Part shown: one piece after another, positions 1 to 12,900 of the stretch
Layout of the letters: each line of letters opens with the position of its first letter
How positions within the stretch are numbered: position 1 is the stretch's first letter
Source: Megascapheus bottae
Taxonomy: Eukaryota; Chordata; Mammalia; Rodentia; Geomyidae
Direction: 5' to 3'
NCBI GenBank assembly: GCA_024803745.1
Contig: JANJXV010000013.1
Span: 55,855,001 to 55,919,000, forward strand
Length of the DNA stretch: 64,000 nt
Translations under genes and position numbers: made by a program
Notes under the pieces: model-generated
The model's database searches: none
What the model was told of the DNA's origin: nothing
Seen by the model: the letters and a program-made list of their open reading frames with translations, nothing else

Positions 1-198
1 TCCCGAGGGAGGAGGAAAAGGAAAAGGGAGAGAGAGGCCGCAGGGGGGCCCAGTGCCTGTGGTATCACCTGGAGGAGAGCCGCAGTGGCCATTCCAGTGG
101 TCCTTCCCAGGGGCGGGCCTGGGGGGCTGGTCTGGGGGAGGGCCCGGCGGGCCCTCTGGTCTGTGGCGGGGAGCTAGCTTGCCTCTGTCTGGATGCAG

Positions 199-333
199 GA
201 AGTACTTCGGGGAGAAGATCGGCCTGTACTTCGCCTGGCTGGGGGCCTACACGCAGATGCTGATTCCCGCCTCTGTCGTGGGCATCATCGTCTTTCTCTA
301 CGGATGTGCCACCGTGGATGATAACATCCCCAG
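199..333 (+). CDS. ANO1: ANO1 exon 10 (TM1)
   Basis: The exon begins after the AG at 197-198 and ends before the GT at 334-335. It completes a codon with its first base, then reads [15 protein letters not shown] and onward through TM1 (hydrophobic stretch [14 protein letters not shown]) into the first extracellular loop. The final AG joins the C of the next exon to make Ser. Confidence 0.96.
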
Positions 334-3300
334 GTAGGCTGCGCCCTCCTCCATGGCGCCTGGCGGGGGAACCGCAGGCAGGCGGCTGGCTCACACCTCT
401 ACTCCCCGCCACGGTTTGAGGCGAGCCCCGGAAGAACAAGGCTCTCAGGGCCCGCCTGCCCCAGCACTGGTCGTGACTGTGCCAGTCTGCACGCCAAGCA
501 CCTGGGGGTGGGGGCGGGAGTAGCAGGATGGTGGTCAGATGCCAGTCCAGGTGAAAGAGAGAAGCTGTCTGAAAATAACTAAAGCTGGAGGGAACCGGGG
601 TGTAGCGAGCACAGGGCCCTGGGCGCCACCTCCAGAACGCCAGATACAAGGGGCACGCACTGACGAGTCGTCTGCACACGCGGGGGGCTGTCTGGGCAGA
701 GCCGATGAGGTGAGCGTGGTTGAGGGAAGGATTATAAAGTAAATACGGGGCCTGTCGCATGCGTGGGAGACTTATTGTCTGCTGTCTTTCTACTTTGGTC
801 ATCTGTGACAAGACCAGTCCGCCTTCTTCTCTGTGAGGAGGCCGTGAGACCTTCCAGGCTGCGATAGTCCCTGGGGGACTCCCCTCCCTCGTTCCTGGTC
901 ATGTCCCAGACCTGAGGAGCCCTAGTGAGGATGTCACAGGGCTCTGGGACCTAGGGACCAAGTGGCAGCTGAGGCAGGGCTCCCACACGCCTTCTCCCCC
1001 CCCCATCGTGGGTTATGTCAGATTGAGGGGGCTGTGTCAGGACCCCGGGACCGGGCAGCCCAGCCTCACTTGAACGTCCTCTTCCCCCGGATAACTATTC
1101 GTTCCCTCGGGCACATTGCCCTCCGCTTGCTAAGATCAACCTGCACATGGGTGTTGAGGTTTTGTAGGGCTGGAGGCTGACGGGCTGCCCGTGGCCCCAG
1201 TGTGCCCAGAGCACAGCCAAGCCCACTGAGCCCACATAGTGCAGGAGCTTGCGGTCTCAGCCAGCCCTCCGGGCAGCTCTGATGGCTCTGTGTGGAATGT
1301 TTCACATCCCGAATTCCCTGAGCGAGGAGCCTCGAGGCTTCAGCTTCTGAACAGAAAGACAGCACCCAGTCCTGTCTTCTTTATGTCATGCTTTTATTTT
1401 GTTGTACCAGTACTGGGGCTTGAACTCAGGGCCTAGGTGCTGTCCCTGAGCCTTTGTGCTCAAAGCTAGTACTCTAGTGCTTGAGCCACAGCTCCACTTC
1501 CAGCTTCTTGCTGGTTTAATTGGGGATAGGAGTCCCATGGACTTTCCTGCCCAGGCTGGCTTCTAACCATGACCCTCAGATCTCAGCCTCCTGAGTGACT
1601 GGGGTTGCAGGTGTGTGCCAATGGCTGCCCATACGTGATGCTTTGATACATGAGCCGTGCCCTCACCCTGCTGCAGCATTTCCCTCCTCCCAGAAGAAAG
1701 CGAAGCCTCTCCCTTGCTGTGTGTAGTCTAGTGCGTCTGAGAGGCTGGCTGTGTTTGTGAGCACTGGAAGCCTGAGGGAGTAGCAGGGGGAAGGCACCGG
1801 GAGGACACCTGGGGAGCCCATCCCCCTCCCTCCTGAGGGGAGGGGCTGCAGCCTGGGGGTGATGCCCCACGAAAGGGCACAGACACACAAGCAACAGTTC
1901 CCTGGAGGCCCAGGCAGAGCAAGGCCAGGCCCGTCCCCTCATCTCTGTCCCATGGGTACCTAAAGTAGACACCTGGGGCACACAGCCCCTGGGGTCCATC
2001 TCCTGGGGAGGGAGGCCAGTGGTGCCACCCTGGGCACCCCATCCCCCTCCTCCCTGAAGGACGGTCTTCCTGCTCCTTGGCTGGACCTAAGGCACCAGAG
2101 AAAGGCATTTTTGTCCCCCTGGTAGACTTGGTGCTGGGAGCTGCGGGGGTGTGCCAGGCCACAGGGCTCACAGACAGACAGACAGCCGGAGCTACACCCA
2201 CTGTGCATGTCCTTCTTCCCCCCTGCACACACGTGCACACACATGCACCCATGCACTCCCGCTGTGCATGTCCTTCTTCCCCCTGCACACACGTGCACAC
2301 ACATGCACCCATGTGCACACACATGCACCCATGTGCACACACATGCACCCATGCACTCCCGCTGCAGGCTCTTGCTGCACACACATGCACACACATGCGC
2401 CCATGCACTCCCGCTGCAGGCTCTTGCTGCACACACGTGCACACACATGCGCCCATGCACTCCCGCTGCAGGCTCTTGCTGCACCCACCTCCCCTTCATC
2501 CTGATCACTTGACCCCGACATCGTCCCTGGCACACCCAGGATGACAACACTCAGAAGAAGAGCCAGGCAGAGGGGGCCCCGGGGCCGGCGGGATGAAACG
2601 CCAGCAGGAGGAAGCTGCTCACTGAGGTGTATCCAGAAATCGAAAGAAAATAAAGTGCAGAGCATCCACTCAGCTCCTCTGGATGGTCACCGGCCCCGGG
2701 GCCAGCGCGGCAGCCTGGACACCTATCTGTAGGTCAAGATCTGGTCTACCATCACAGGAAGGAGAGCGCTCAGGGCCAGCCATAGCCCAAAGGGCCTTTT
2801 CCGGAAAGAAAAATGGAATCTGAAGGTTGAGGACTTGTCCAGGGCCACAGTGCAGGACAGGAGAGCAAAGACCCAGCCCAGGACCCCTGGGTCTCGGTAG
2901 AGACCCCCACCTCCGGGGAGACACCAGAGTTCAAGTCCCGCTGTGCTGTGTGGCCTTAGGCCAGTCACGTCCCCTCTCTGGGCTGGTGCAGGCCCAGCGT
3001 GGGCTCAGCAGTGCAGCACCCACCCGCCTGCAGAAGGCTCTAAGCGGAAAGGGCCCGGTGCCTCCTGTCCCGCACATGCTGCGCCCCTGGTCCCAGCCGA
3101 GCCTGTCTGGCAGCAGAACAGATGTGCACTGAGTGCGACCCTTGGGTCCCCTCTGCCCAGGAGGCCTCCTGGGAGGGGGCTCCCCATGCCCGAGGAGATG
3201 CCCCACCCATGCCCTCAGCACTGGCGCTGGCCTGGGGAAAAGGCACAGAAGAGGCTGAAATGGTAGATTTTCTCTGGGCTTGGGGGACAGCAATGGAGTT

Positions 3301-3862
3301 TGAGCTCACAGCCTTGCTCTGCTAGGTCGGCACCCAACTGCTTGAGCCTCACCCTCGCCCTTCTTTGTTCAGTGGATGGTTTAGCAGGGTCTTATACGTG
3401 TGCTCGGGTTAGCTTGGGGCCATGATCCTCTTCCATCTACCTCCTGCATCTGCCTCCCATGTAGCTGCGATTACAGACACCACCACCACTCCCAGCACGG
3501 AGCTCTCATGATCCTGGTTCAAACCCAACCGGGGCAGGAAAGTCTGTGAGACTCTTATCTGCAGTAAACTACTCACAAAAAGCCAAAAGTGGCCTTGAGT
3601 GAGCCTAGCTACTCAGGAGGCTGAGATCTAAGGCTCGTCGTTTAAAGCCAGCAAGGGCAGAAAAGGACCCACAAGACTCTTCTCTCCAATGAACCACCAG
3701 AAAACCAGAAGTGGGGCTCTGACTCAAAGTGGTAGAGTTCTAGCCTTGAGCCAAGGAGCTCAGGGACTGGGCCCAGGCCCTGAGTTCAAGCTCTGTGACC
3801 AACTAAAAGAAAAGCAAAAAAGCATGAGGACTTGAGTTCAAGCACTGGTACACATGCATATG

Positions 3863-3911
<49 letters not shown>

Positions 3912-6900
3912 CGCATGTGTATACTAGGCATTAAACAGAGCCCAGGGCCCCACCACACTCAGGTGACAGTGAGTGTCACAGGGCCAGGGCTGTCCTGGGG
4001 AGTCAGGGGGCTAGATGTGGCCACAGCTGGGACCCACCCCGACCTTCCCTACCCCCCCCCACTGTGGCCCCAGGCTGTGCTGGGTGCCAGTGGCAGGGGA
4101 CTGGAGGTATGCCCTTGCGTTGCAGCATGGAGATGTGTGACCAGAGAAACAACATCACCATGTGCCCGCTGTGCGACAGGACCTGCAGCTACTGGAAAAT
4201 GAGCTCGGCCTGTGCCACAGCCCGTGCCAGCCACCTCTTCGACAACCCTGCCACCGTCTTCTTCTCTGTCTTCATGGCCCTCTGGGGTAAGTGTGGCCCA
4301 GTCATCTGTGGGGAGGGCAGAGTTCCCTGTGTGGCCCGCAGACCTCTGTGTCACAGGAGCAGAGGGAACAGTCCCTGCTGGCCCAGAGCCCAGGGGGCAG
4401 GGCAGGAGGGCGCCCCGCTCCAGGAGCCCCGGGCCAGGCCACATGGGGGGCAGGAGGAGATCCACAGCCTTCCTACCCAACCCCGGTGGCACAGGCAGGC
4501 TGCCTGAACCAGGCTGGCGTGTGGTCTCGCAATCAGTGCTCAGGGCACCTCTGCGGGCCTCCTGTGTCCTTCGGGGACATGAGTTGCCTGCATTCCCCCA
4601 GCTCTGAGCAGTGGCTGTGATGAGAATTAACCCACAATTCCAAGCATGCAGCCAGGCCTGGCTCCCCCTCCCATCCCCTTCCTGCAAGTCCCTAACTCAG
4701 GAAGTTGTGGCTGTGGCCACTGATGACTTTGGTCAGTAAATGAGATGTGGGGGGCCTTTCCTGCTGGGGCCATAGGATTGAGGACCCCCACCCCCACTTG
4801 CCCAGCCTCATCCTCGCCTCCAGGAGGAAATGGTCAGACCCCCTGGGGGCAGAGCCCAAGGGGACCTCTGGAAAGAGGGGCAGCACCTTGAGCTGGTTGT
4901 GGCATTTGTGGCAGAGCGGCCACAGGTGGGAACAGGCCAGGAACTGGGGTGCAGGGCTCCCCAGGAGCTCCGCTGTCCTAAGCATGGTCAGAGGTAGACA
5001 GAAGTGGGCTGAGGAGCCGGTCCCAGGCCACTGGCCCTGAGGACACACCCACCTTGGTCACACAGGCCTTGCCACCTCCTTGGTGGGTCTCCAGCTAAGG
5101 GAAAAGGGTTGGTGAAGACGTAGCAGAGCCTGGGTGCGGAGCTGGTGGCTTCCAGGAGCTGGCAGCAGATTTGGCTGAAGCAGCCCCACAGGGGGCCCCT
5201 GAACAGGCCGCTTGCTTGTTTTCCAGAGCCCAGGGCTTCCTGCCCACCGGGCCAGTGTTCTGCCCTTGGCCATACCCCAGCTGGGTCCTAGGGCTTGAGC
5301 TCAGGGCCTTCGCTCTGTCCCTGAGCTCTTCTGCCCAAGCTTGTGCTCTGCCACTTGAGCCACAGCTCCACTTCTTTCTTTTTAGTGGTTAATTGGAAAT
5401 CAGAGGCTCACAGCCTTTCCTGACAGGGCTGGCTTCAAACTGCCCTCGTCAGCTCTCAGCTTCCCAAGTGGCTGGGACTACAGGTGTGAGCACGGGCACA
5501 CTCTCTGTACAGAGTTGATGGGAGGGAAGCCAACTGCGCCGAGGGGCTCTCCCTTCTGGGACCAGAACCTGTCTCTTGAACAGGGAAGCCCTGCTGGTTG
5601 CAGGTGGTTAGAGGTATTTTCTCTGATGGGGGCAGTGAAATTGCATGGCTTGGCCAAGACCATACAGCCAACTGATTGATCAGACCCACAGCCCAGCATG
5701 TCCACCGCTAGGGACCAAGTAAATGCCCTCGTCCCACATCCCCGTCCCAACTTACTCCCCTTAGCTTTGGATCCTCAAGGGTAAAGGTGGCCCTGTTGTG
5801 ACAGGACCTCCCACCCCAGCCAGGAGGGCCCAGTGAGTAAGGTCAGCTTGCCAATGAATCCCTGGATGTTCTTTCGCCTGCCCTTGGCTCCCAGCTCCAT
5901 TCCCACCACGGGAGAAGGGCAGGTGGGAAATCAAGTGCAAGTTCCTGCTACATACTCCCCTTCCAAGGGAAAAAAAAAAAACATCAGGAAAGTACCAGAC
6001 ACCGCCCAGCTGTCCTCCTAGAGAAGGAGCTTAGGTGAGCCAGAACGGGCGGCTATGTCACCGCTGCCCGCCACACGCATGCACACACACACACTCCCAC
6101 ACTCCTCCCTGGGCTCCTTCCCTCAGCCTGTCTAGAGCAATTAGTAGAGGCCTCCAGCCCCTTTCTTTAATCTCTCCTTCAATTACCCGCACAGTATCCG
6201 GAGGGGGCTTTCTTCCCTGGAGGTTCTCTTTCTTCTCCATGTCCTTCCCCGCCCCCTCATCCCCCACACACCCCTCACTCCATCCTTGGCGCCATTGGAT
6301 GGCTCTGGGGTGGGGGCTCTCTCAGGCCCCAGGAAGGCAGTCCCTCCCCCATGCATGGGCCCTGAGCCTTTGCCTGCCCTGCCTGCTACGGCTGACATCT
6401 TAGCACCTCAGAGCCCATTTAGCTATTTGCTGAGATCAATTTTCTGAAATTACAGCCTAATCATGGGTTTGAACTGCTTGTCAGTTCCACGGAGAACAAA
6501 GGAGGTGATTTGATTTCAGTCCCAGTCGCCAAGAATGAAATGTCAGCCTGGGGTGGAAGGGCCGCCTGCCATGCCTGAGGTTTTGATTGGCAGCTGCCCT
6601 GGACAGGGCGGAGGGGGAGCCAGGGTTGTGATTGTCTTCGGGGATTAAAAGGCCAGAGGCAGGTCAGCACTGGATGTCCAGATGCTTGGGTAGAGGCAGG
6701 TGACACTGGAAGGCTCCGTGGCCCCAGGGTGGGGTGATAGTCCCCAATGCCCACAGAGGGTGTGGGGGACAGCTCTGTCCTGATGCTCCTTGCTGGGAGT
6801 GGCCATGTCCCCTGTCCCCTCTTGGGGGCTCCGCCACCGGGAACAGATGCAATAGAAGGCATTTTGGGTCTGGAGCTGTACACACTGTTACTTAAAAACA

Positions 6901-9900
6901 AAAAAATCCAGACCTGGTGGTGGCGTAAGTGACACGCATTTCCTTCTCATTTCTGGACCTGCAAAGCCCAGTCTCTGCTGAGGTAAAAGCCCTTGGCTGG
7001 CTCCAGAGAGTCCTGCTCATTGTCCCTCCACCTCGGAGTGGCAGAGAGGCCTGGCCGGGTTCTGGTGACTGTCACTCCATCACAGGCCCATCCAGCCTCC
7101 CCATCCTCCAAGGGTTCCCTCCAAACCCCCCCGACACTGGGCCCGCGGAGCCCTCACCCCGTCTCTGGCCCCTGCGCTGTGGCATTGCTGGTCTCCTGCC
7201 GCCAGGCACTGTGCGGCCTGCTGCGTGGCGGAGCTGTGGAGTGAGCAGAAATGCAGGAGGCTGGACCTCCACTCCCCGGATGGCTCCTGCCTCTTGGCTT
7301 GTGCTGTATCCCCACCCCCGCTCCGGACGTCAGGTCCATCCTCTCCTGACCCGTCTGATCTTGGCAGGGTGACCCCTGGGTCCCTGCCTCCGCACACCGT
7401 GGACCCTTCATGGAGGCGGCTCTGATGTATGTGAGCCCAGGAGGCACCAGTGCCCTCTGTCACTGGCCAGCTGTGCTGTGGCACTGTATGACTTTGGGGG
7501 AAGGATGGCTGGTCTCCAGGAGGGTGCATGGGGTGGTGCTCAGCACCCCATCCCGACCCATCCCCCTCCCCCACCCCATCCCGACCCACCCCACCCCCTC
7601 CTGCCCACCTTGACCCGCCCCACCCCAACCCACCCCACCGCCGCCCATGGAGTTGTTTGAATTTCTGAGTGTTCCCTAGAAGATGGCTAGTTTACAAATA
7701 CTTTTCCTTCACTATGTGGATTGGTTCCTTTGTTGAGCAGAAGCTTTTTATTAGTTTGATTTAATCCCATTTGTCTATTTTGTTTTCTTTTGTCACTTGA
7801 GCCTTTATGTTCTTTCTCCAACTAAACCAAGAACAGGTCAGGCTCTTGAGTAGCGCCCCCCCTCCCCACACCCAGGAGCTGGGGGCCTGGGACGCCCTGC
7901 TCTCCCTCGGCCTGGTGGGCTCTCTGGGAATCAGTGAGTGAGGCGGAGATGGGAGCAGGGATTCCGTGCTCCTCTCCCCTCCTCCTCCCCCTCCTCTTCC
8001 TGCTCTGCTCCTCTTCTCCCCCTCTACTTCCTAAGCCACTACTGGCCCTGGCTGGCCCTGCTGCTCTCAGGGCTGTGCCCTGCTGCTCTGGCTCTGACTC
8101 ACACCAGTACGCCCCCCACCCGATCCGTCATGATTCTCACCTCTTGTGTAGGATCTTTTGAACTGGGGTGTTTTCTTTCTTTTTTCTTTCTTTCTTTTTT
8201 TTTTTTTTTGGTCAGTTGTGGGGCTTGAACTCTGGTCCTGGGCGTTGTCCCTGAGCTCTTCAGCTCAAGGCTACTGCCCTACCACTTGAGCCACAGCGCC
8301 ACTTCCAGTTTTCTGGTGATTAATTGGAGTCTCATGGACTTGAGTGTCCGGGCCAGCTTTGAACCGTGATCCTCAGATCTCAGCCTCCTGAGTGGCTAGG
8401 ATTACAGGCTTGAGCCACAGCGCCCTGCTTTTACTGTTTGAGCAGCACCTGGTGGGTTTAGCTCAGCAGTGGTCAGCTCTGTTGACTTTGTGGCTTTGTG
8501 TCCTGCCATCCCCCTCCACCCTGGCTGATTGTCGGGACTCGTGGCTGGTCAGCGGGGACAGTAAAGCAGGATGAAGCTTGGGGAGGGGCCACCTTGACAT
8601 GCTTTGCTTACACCAAGGGGCTTTGGAAAGAGGCTCATGTTGGCTCGAGGTTCTGGAGGTTGAGGGTCACAGGGCTTCCTGCCAGCAGACCTCAGATGGA
8701 GCGGGCTATCACGCGTGTCTGCCCTGGGTCACTCCCTGTTCCCGTAAAGCCTACTGGATGACCTTTCCCACCTAATCCCTTCCCGGAGGCCCCACACGCA
8801 GCTTCCTGGCCGGTCGTGTTTCTGCCCTACGCCCCTCACACTAATTGGGGAGTACACGCCATCACATGAAGCCTGAGGGGACACCCGAGCCCCTGAAACC
8901 AATCTCGGTAGCTTCTGTGAGGAGATGCTTTCTGCTCGTGCCCCTGGCTGCCCTGAGCCCACTCTTCCCACAGGATGGGAGACTGAGGAGGGGGCATCTG
9001 TGAAAGACGATGAGGAGGAGCAGCTGGTACAGCCCTGACCCCAGCTTCTCCTTCCAGGCCCCAGATGCCCGCCTGGCCCCCTCAGCCTCTAAAGCACGAG
9101 AGCAAACGGCCCCGATGGGCATTGCCAGGCCACCCGGGTCTGCTTGCCCCCAGGCCTTGCTTGCCTCCCGCCCGCATGTCTAGCCGTGGTCCCTGTGGGA
9201 GGTCCAGGCTCTTGGGCTCCCCCAAGTTCTTGGCCAGTGGCGCTGCCGGGAGCCCGGACGAGGCCTCCTGACTGCTCTCCCGCTCCCCACAGCCGCCACG
9301 TTCATGGAGCACTGGAAGCGGAAACAGATGAGACTCAACTACCTCTGGGACCTCACGGGCTTCGAGGAAGATGAGGTGAATGGCCTTCGGCTGGTCTCCC
9401 TGTCCGTCTGTCCCCCGTCCTCCTCCCCGTGACTCCTTCCCTGGGCCAGGCACGAGACCCCTTGATCCGTGCCCTTGAACCGGCAGAGGCTGAGGTGAGG
9501 TGGTCCAGCACCACTCGTGCCCCACTCGTCACCCTGGTAGTCCATGCCCTCGGTTGTCATAGCAACTGCTCCACATCTGCCACAGTGGTTTTGGCCTCCT
9601 TGTTCACGTAGAACTGGGCAGAACAGCTGGGAAACCTCCCCCGGGATTCAGAGGCGGCTCCCCGCCTGTGGGTGTGGGGCGGCCCTCACTGCAGAGGGCA
9701 CCCAGTCAGGGCAGGGCGCCCCTCCCCTCTAGCCCCCTAACGGCCATCTCCAGTAGCATTCCTAGGGCCAGTGGATGTGCAGAGGGACGGGGACTCCGCA
9801 GGGCAGCAGTGGGCAGAGCCCCTGCCTAGGCCAGCGAGTAATCAATCCATCTTGTAACATGCACGCACTCTGTTGTTATGTGAGTGGGGGACTAGGACTT

Positions 9901-12900
9901 GAACTCAGGGCCTTGCTGTGCTTGAACAGTGTTCTACTGCTTAAGCCTTGCTTCTAGACCAAGGTGTCACTTTTGTGTGTGTGTGCTAGCGTTGGTACTC
10001 AAACTAAGGGCCTCAAGCTCTTGCTCAGCTCTTTCACTCTAGGCTGGTGCTACCCCATTGAACCACGGCCCCACTTCCAGCTTTTGGCTGGTTAATTGGA
10101 GAAACGAATCTCCCTGGCTTTTCTGCCAGGCTGGCTGTGAGCTGTGATCCTCAGATCTCAGCCTCCTGGGTAGCGGGGACGCCAGGCGTGAGCCATGGTG
10201 CCCACCTGAGGGGCTCACCTTAGAAGTGAGGCCCTTGCGGCTTCCTTGTGGTCCTGCGGCTCCTCCTGGCCCTGGCCTCTCTCCCATGGCCTGCTGGGGC
10301 GGGTGAGACTGCCTCGTCACTCACCCTCAGTCACGTGGTGCAGAGGAGCCTTTGTGGTGGCTCTGTGCCCACAGACCGGGTTTGCCAGGAATGGCTCGGC
10401 AGCCTCAAAACGCTGATGAGGCGGCCGCCCCGGCTTCCCGGGTTCCATCCCCATGACCTGGCCACACCGCCCAGCGTCTCTGTGCCCAGTGTGTCTGCCT
10501 GCCAAGCAGCACTGAGAAGCAGTCTCACCAGAGGGAGAGTGAAGGGATGGCAGGCCAAGCGCACACGAAGCCCCCATGAATGATGCCCTGGCTAGCCACC
10601 ACCAAGCCCCACTCACCACCCATCTGTACACTAGTGTCAGCTTGTGCTTCCACTTCACAAAGGACTGACGCCACTCACCCCTAGCCCAGGCTCGTCAGGG
10701 GCAAAGCCAAGGACAGAGCTGAGCCCTGGTCCCCTTTCAGGGACGGACACAGCCGACCCCAGGGCAAGTTCTTTCCTTGTTGCTTTACTTGGAAAGACTC
10801 ACATTGAGTAGAGCAGGATAGCTCCTGCCTGTAACCCCGCCTCTGCAGGAGGGGGAGACGGGGAGGTCCTAGCTCAAGGCAGAAAGTTACAGGACCCCAT
10901 TTCAACCAATAAGTCAGGCATGGTGGTGTGTGCCTGTAATCCTGCTATCATGGGCAGAGACTGGTCTCTAGGGGGAAAATGCAAGCCTCTATCCAAGAAC
11001 AAAATAACAAAACTAGAAAGGGCCGTATGTGTGGCTCAGCTGGTAAAGGACCTGCCTAGCGAGCACAGAGCCCTGAGTTCAAATTTGAGTACTTCCAAAA
11101 CAACCACAAAAAAACCCCTCTAACTAGAACAATGAGCATGTGTCATCTTCCTGCTGGAGCGGCCTTCCTGTGTTGTATGAAAGGAGAGAAGGCTAGAATG
11201 GTCTTCCTTAGGATGCCTGCATCTGAGGGACACCGGAGGCAGGGGACAGTCCCTTTGTCCCACCCCTGGGGACCCATCCCTTGACCAGGATCCCAACCTG
11301 GACGGCCAGCCTTGATTTCAGGGTGACAGTCGTGGGAGACTCAGCTTCCCCACGTGAGGTGACCTCAGATGGAATGGTGCTGTCTCTTCCATAGTCTGAA
11401 CCCCAAGTTTGGGCCAGTTGCCGGCCCGTGATTCCTTAGCTGAGGCTGAAAGTTCCTGTAGTGGCTCTTACCACGGAGTGCCTTAGAGCCACAGTAGGGC
11501 ACCCCTGGGATCCTCCACAGTCCCAGCAACCCTCACCACACCAGACCCTCCCCCGTGGCCCCACTCCCCACCCCTCCCCCATCCTCCCAGCCCCCTGCAC
11601 CATTGGCTTGGGCCCTGGTCCTCGGAGAGGGCAGGGTCTCCCCTGGAGGCAGCCTAAGTAACACTCTTTCTGTTTTGTTTTTATTTTCTGGTTCCTGAAG
11701 GAGGCTGTCAAGGTTTGCCATATATATATATGTTTTTTGGTTTTTTTTTTGGTCACTCTTATCTTTCATAGCTCTCCTGGGAGAGGGCCTTGCTCGCACA
11801 CCTGTCGGCTCTTCGGTCTGGGCGGGATCTCTGCTTCCTCCTCTGCCTGTCCTAGCCCCTTCTTCCCTCCGGTGCCCGCTGATCTGCACCCGGTGTCCCG
11901 GGCAGGCACCTCGGGTGCCCTCGCTTGCTGCCTCTCACTGAGTCTCTTCCTCACAGTGTCCCCAGGGGCCAGTTTGTGGCTGGGTGTCCAAATAAGCCGG
12001 ATCCCACGGCCGTGCAGCAGAGCTGGGTGTGTTGGGGCAGGGGTAAGGAATTAAAAGTTGAAAATGACACAAGCAGCCACAAGCTGGTCCCACGGGCTTG
12101 TAGGGGAACGAACGAGGCTCCCTCGGGGCCCAGGTCTGACCCGCCTCCCTTCACAGGATCACCCCCGAGCTGAGTATGAAGCCAGGGTGCTGCAGAAGTC
12201 GCTGCAGAAAGAGCTGAAGCACAAAGAGGTACGGGAGCTGCCTCCTTTCCCAGTGGGGTACAAGGGCAGCGAATGCCGTGTGTTTGTCTTGGGTGAACCA
12301 GGGGCCGGAGTCAGCTGGCACTGTCTGCTGGTGGGTAAGGTTTAGTGTTCCACTGTGTGTCCACGCCGCCGCCTGCAGCTCTGCCACTGAAGCATGGAGT
12401 GGCCAAGGCCGCAAACATAGCTGGCTGTGTTCCAGGATAGCAGCTCCCCTCCCAAGAACGTGTCCTTGAGCGTACACCCAAGGTCCAGCCCCTCCTCTCA
12501 CAGCCCCCAGGGGCTGCGTGGGGCTCAAGGGTGTGGAAAGAAACCCCAAAGCCAGAGCTGTCAGCCTGGTGGGGGAGGGGCCAGGCGTCGTCATCCCAGT
12601 TGGTACACAGCCTGGCGGTGTCTAAGGCCCTGCAGGCCTTGTCATGTCCCAGGGCGCCTCCCCAGCTCGAGGCCTGAGGCGTGATGTCTCAGGAGCTGGC
12701 AGAAAGCAAGGGGACAGCAGCCGAGGCTCAGAGGGGCTTCATTCCATCCCAAGGTGGTGGGCCTACCACACCCATTCTTGGCCACAGAGGGCTGCAGCAG
12801 GTGGGAAGATGGAGCCCCGGGTGCCGGAAGCCACCTGGCATCCAAAAACTTGGCTTCTGCCCTATTTCCTTAGTCAGGGCAAGCCCAGAGGTGTTCCTTT

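Larger units (their letters stand above)
334..4125 (+). other. ANO1: ANO1 intron 10
   Basis: No exon or other gene is visible. The intron holds SINE fragments (1396-1632, 3288-3492, 3520-3815), a CA-rich minisatellite (2208-2480) and a (CA)n tract (3864-3908). The rest is GC-rich unique sequence; open frames in it are chance. Confidence 0.85.
4287..9292 (+). other. ANO1: ANO1 intron 11
   Basis: This 5-kb intron shows no exon-like sequence. It carries two - strand SINEs (5280-5505, 8188-8430), a C-rich tandem tract (7545-7648) and an antisense L1 fragment (7655-7830). The stretch 5.5-7.5 kb is unique sequence with nothing recognisable. Confidence 0.8.
9376..11700 (+). other. ANO1: ANO1 intron 12
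   Basis: No exon is visible. SINE copies sit at 9885-9962, 9968-10206 and 10905-11115; the rest is unique. The final 40 bases are a strong T-rich pyrimidine tract leading to the microexon. Confidence 0.8.
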
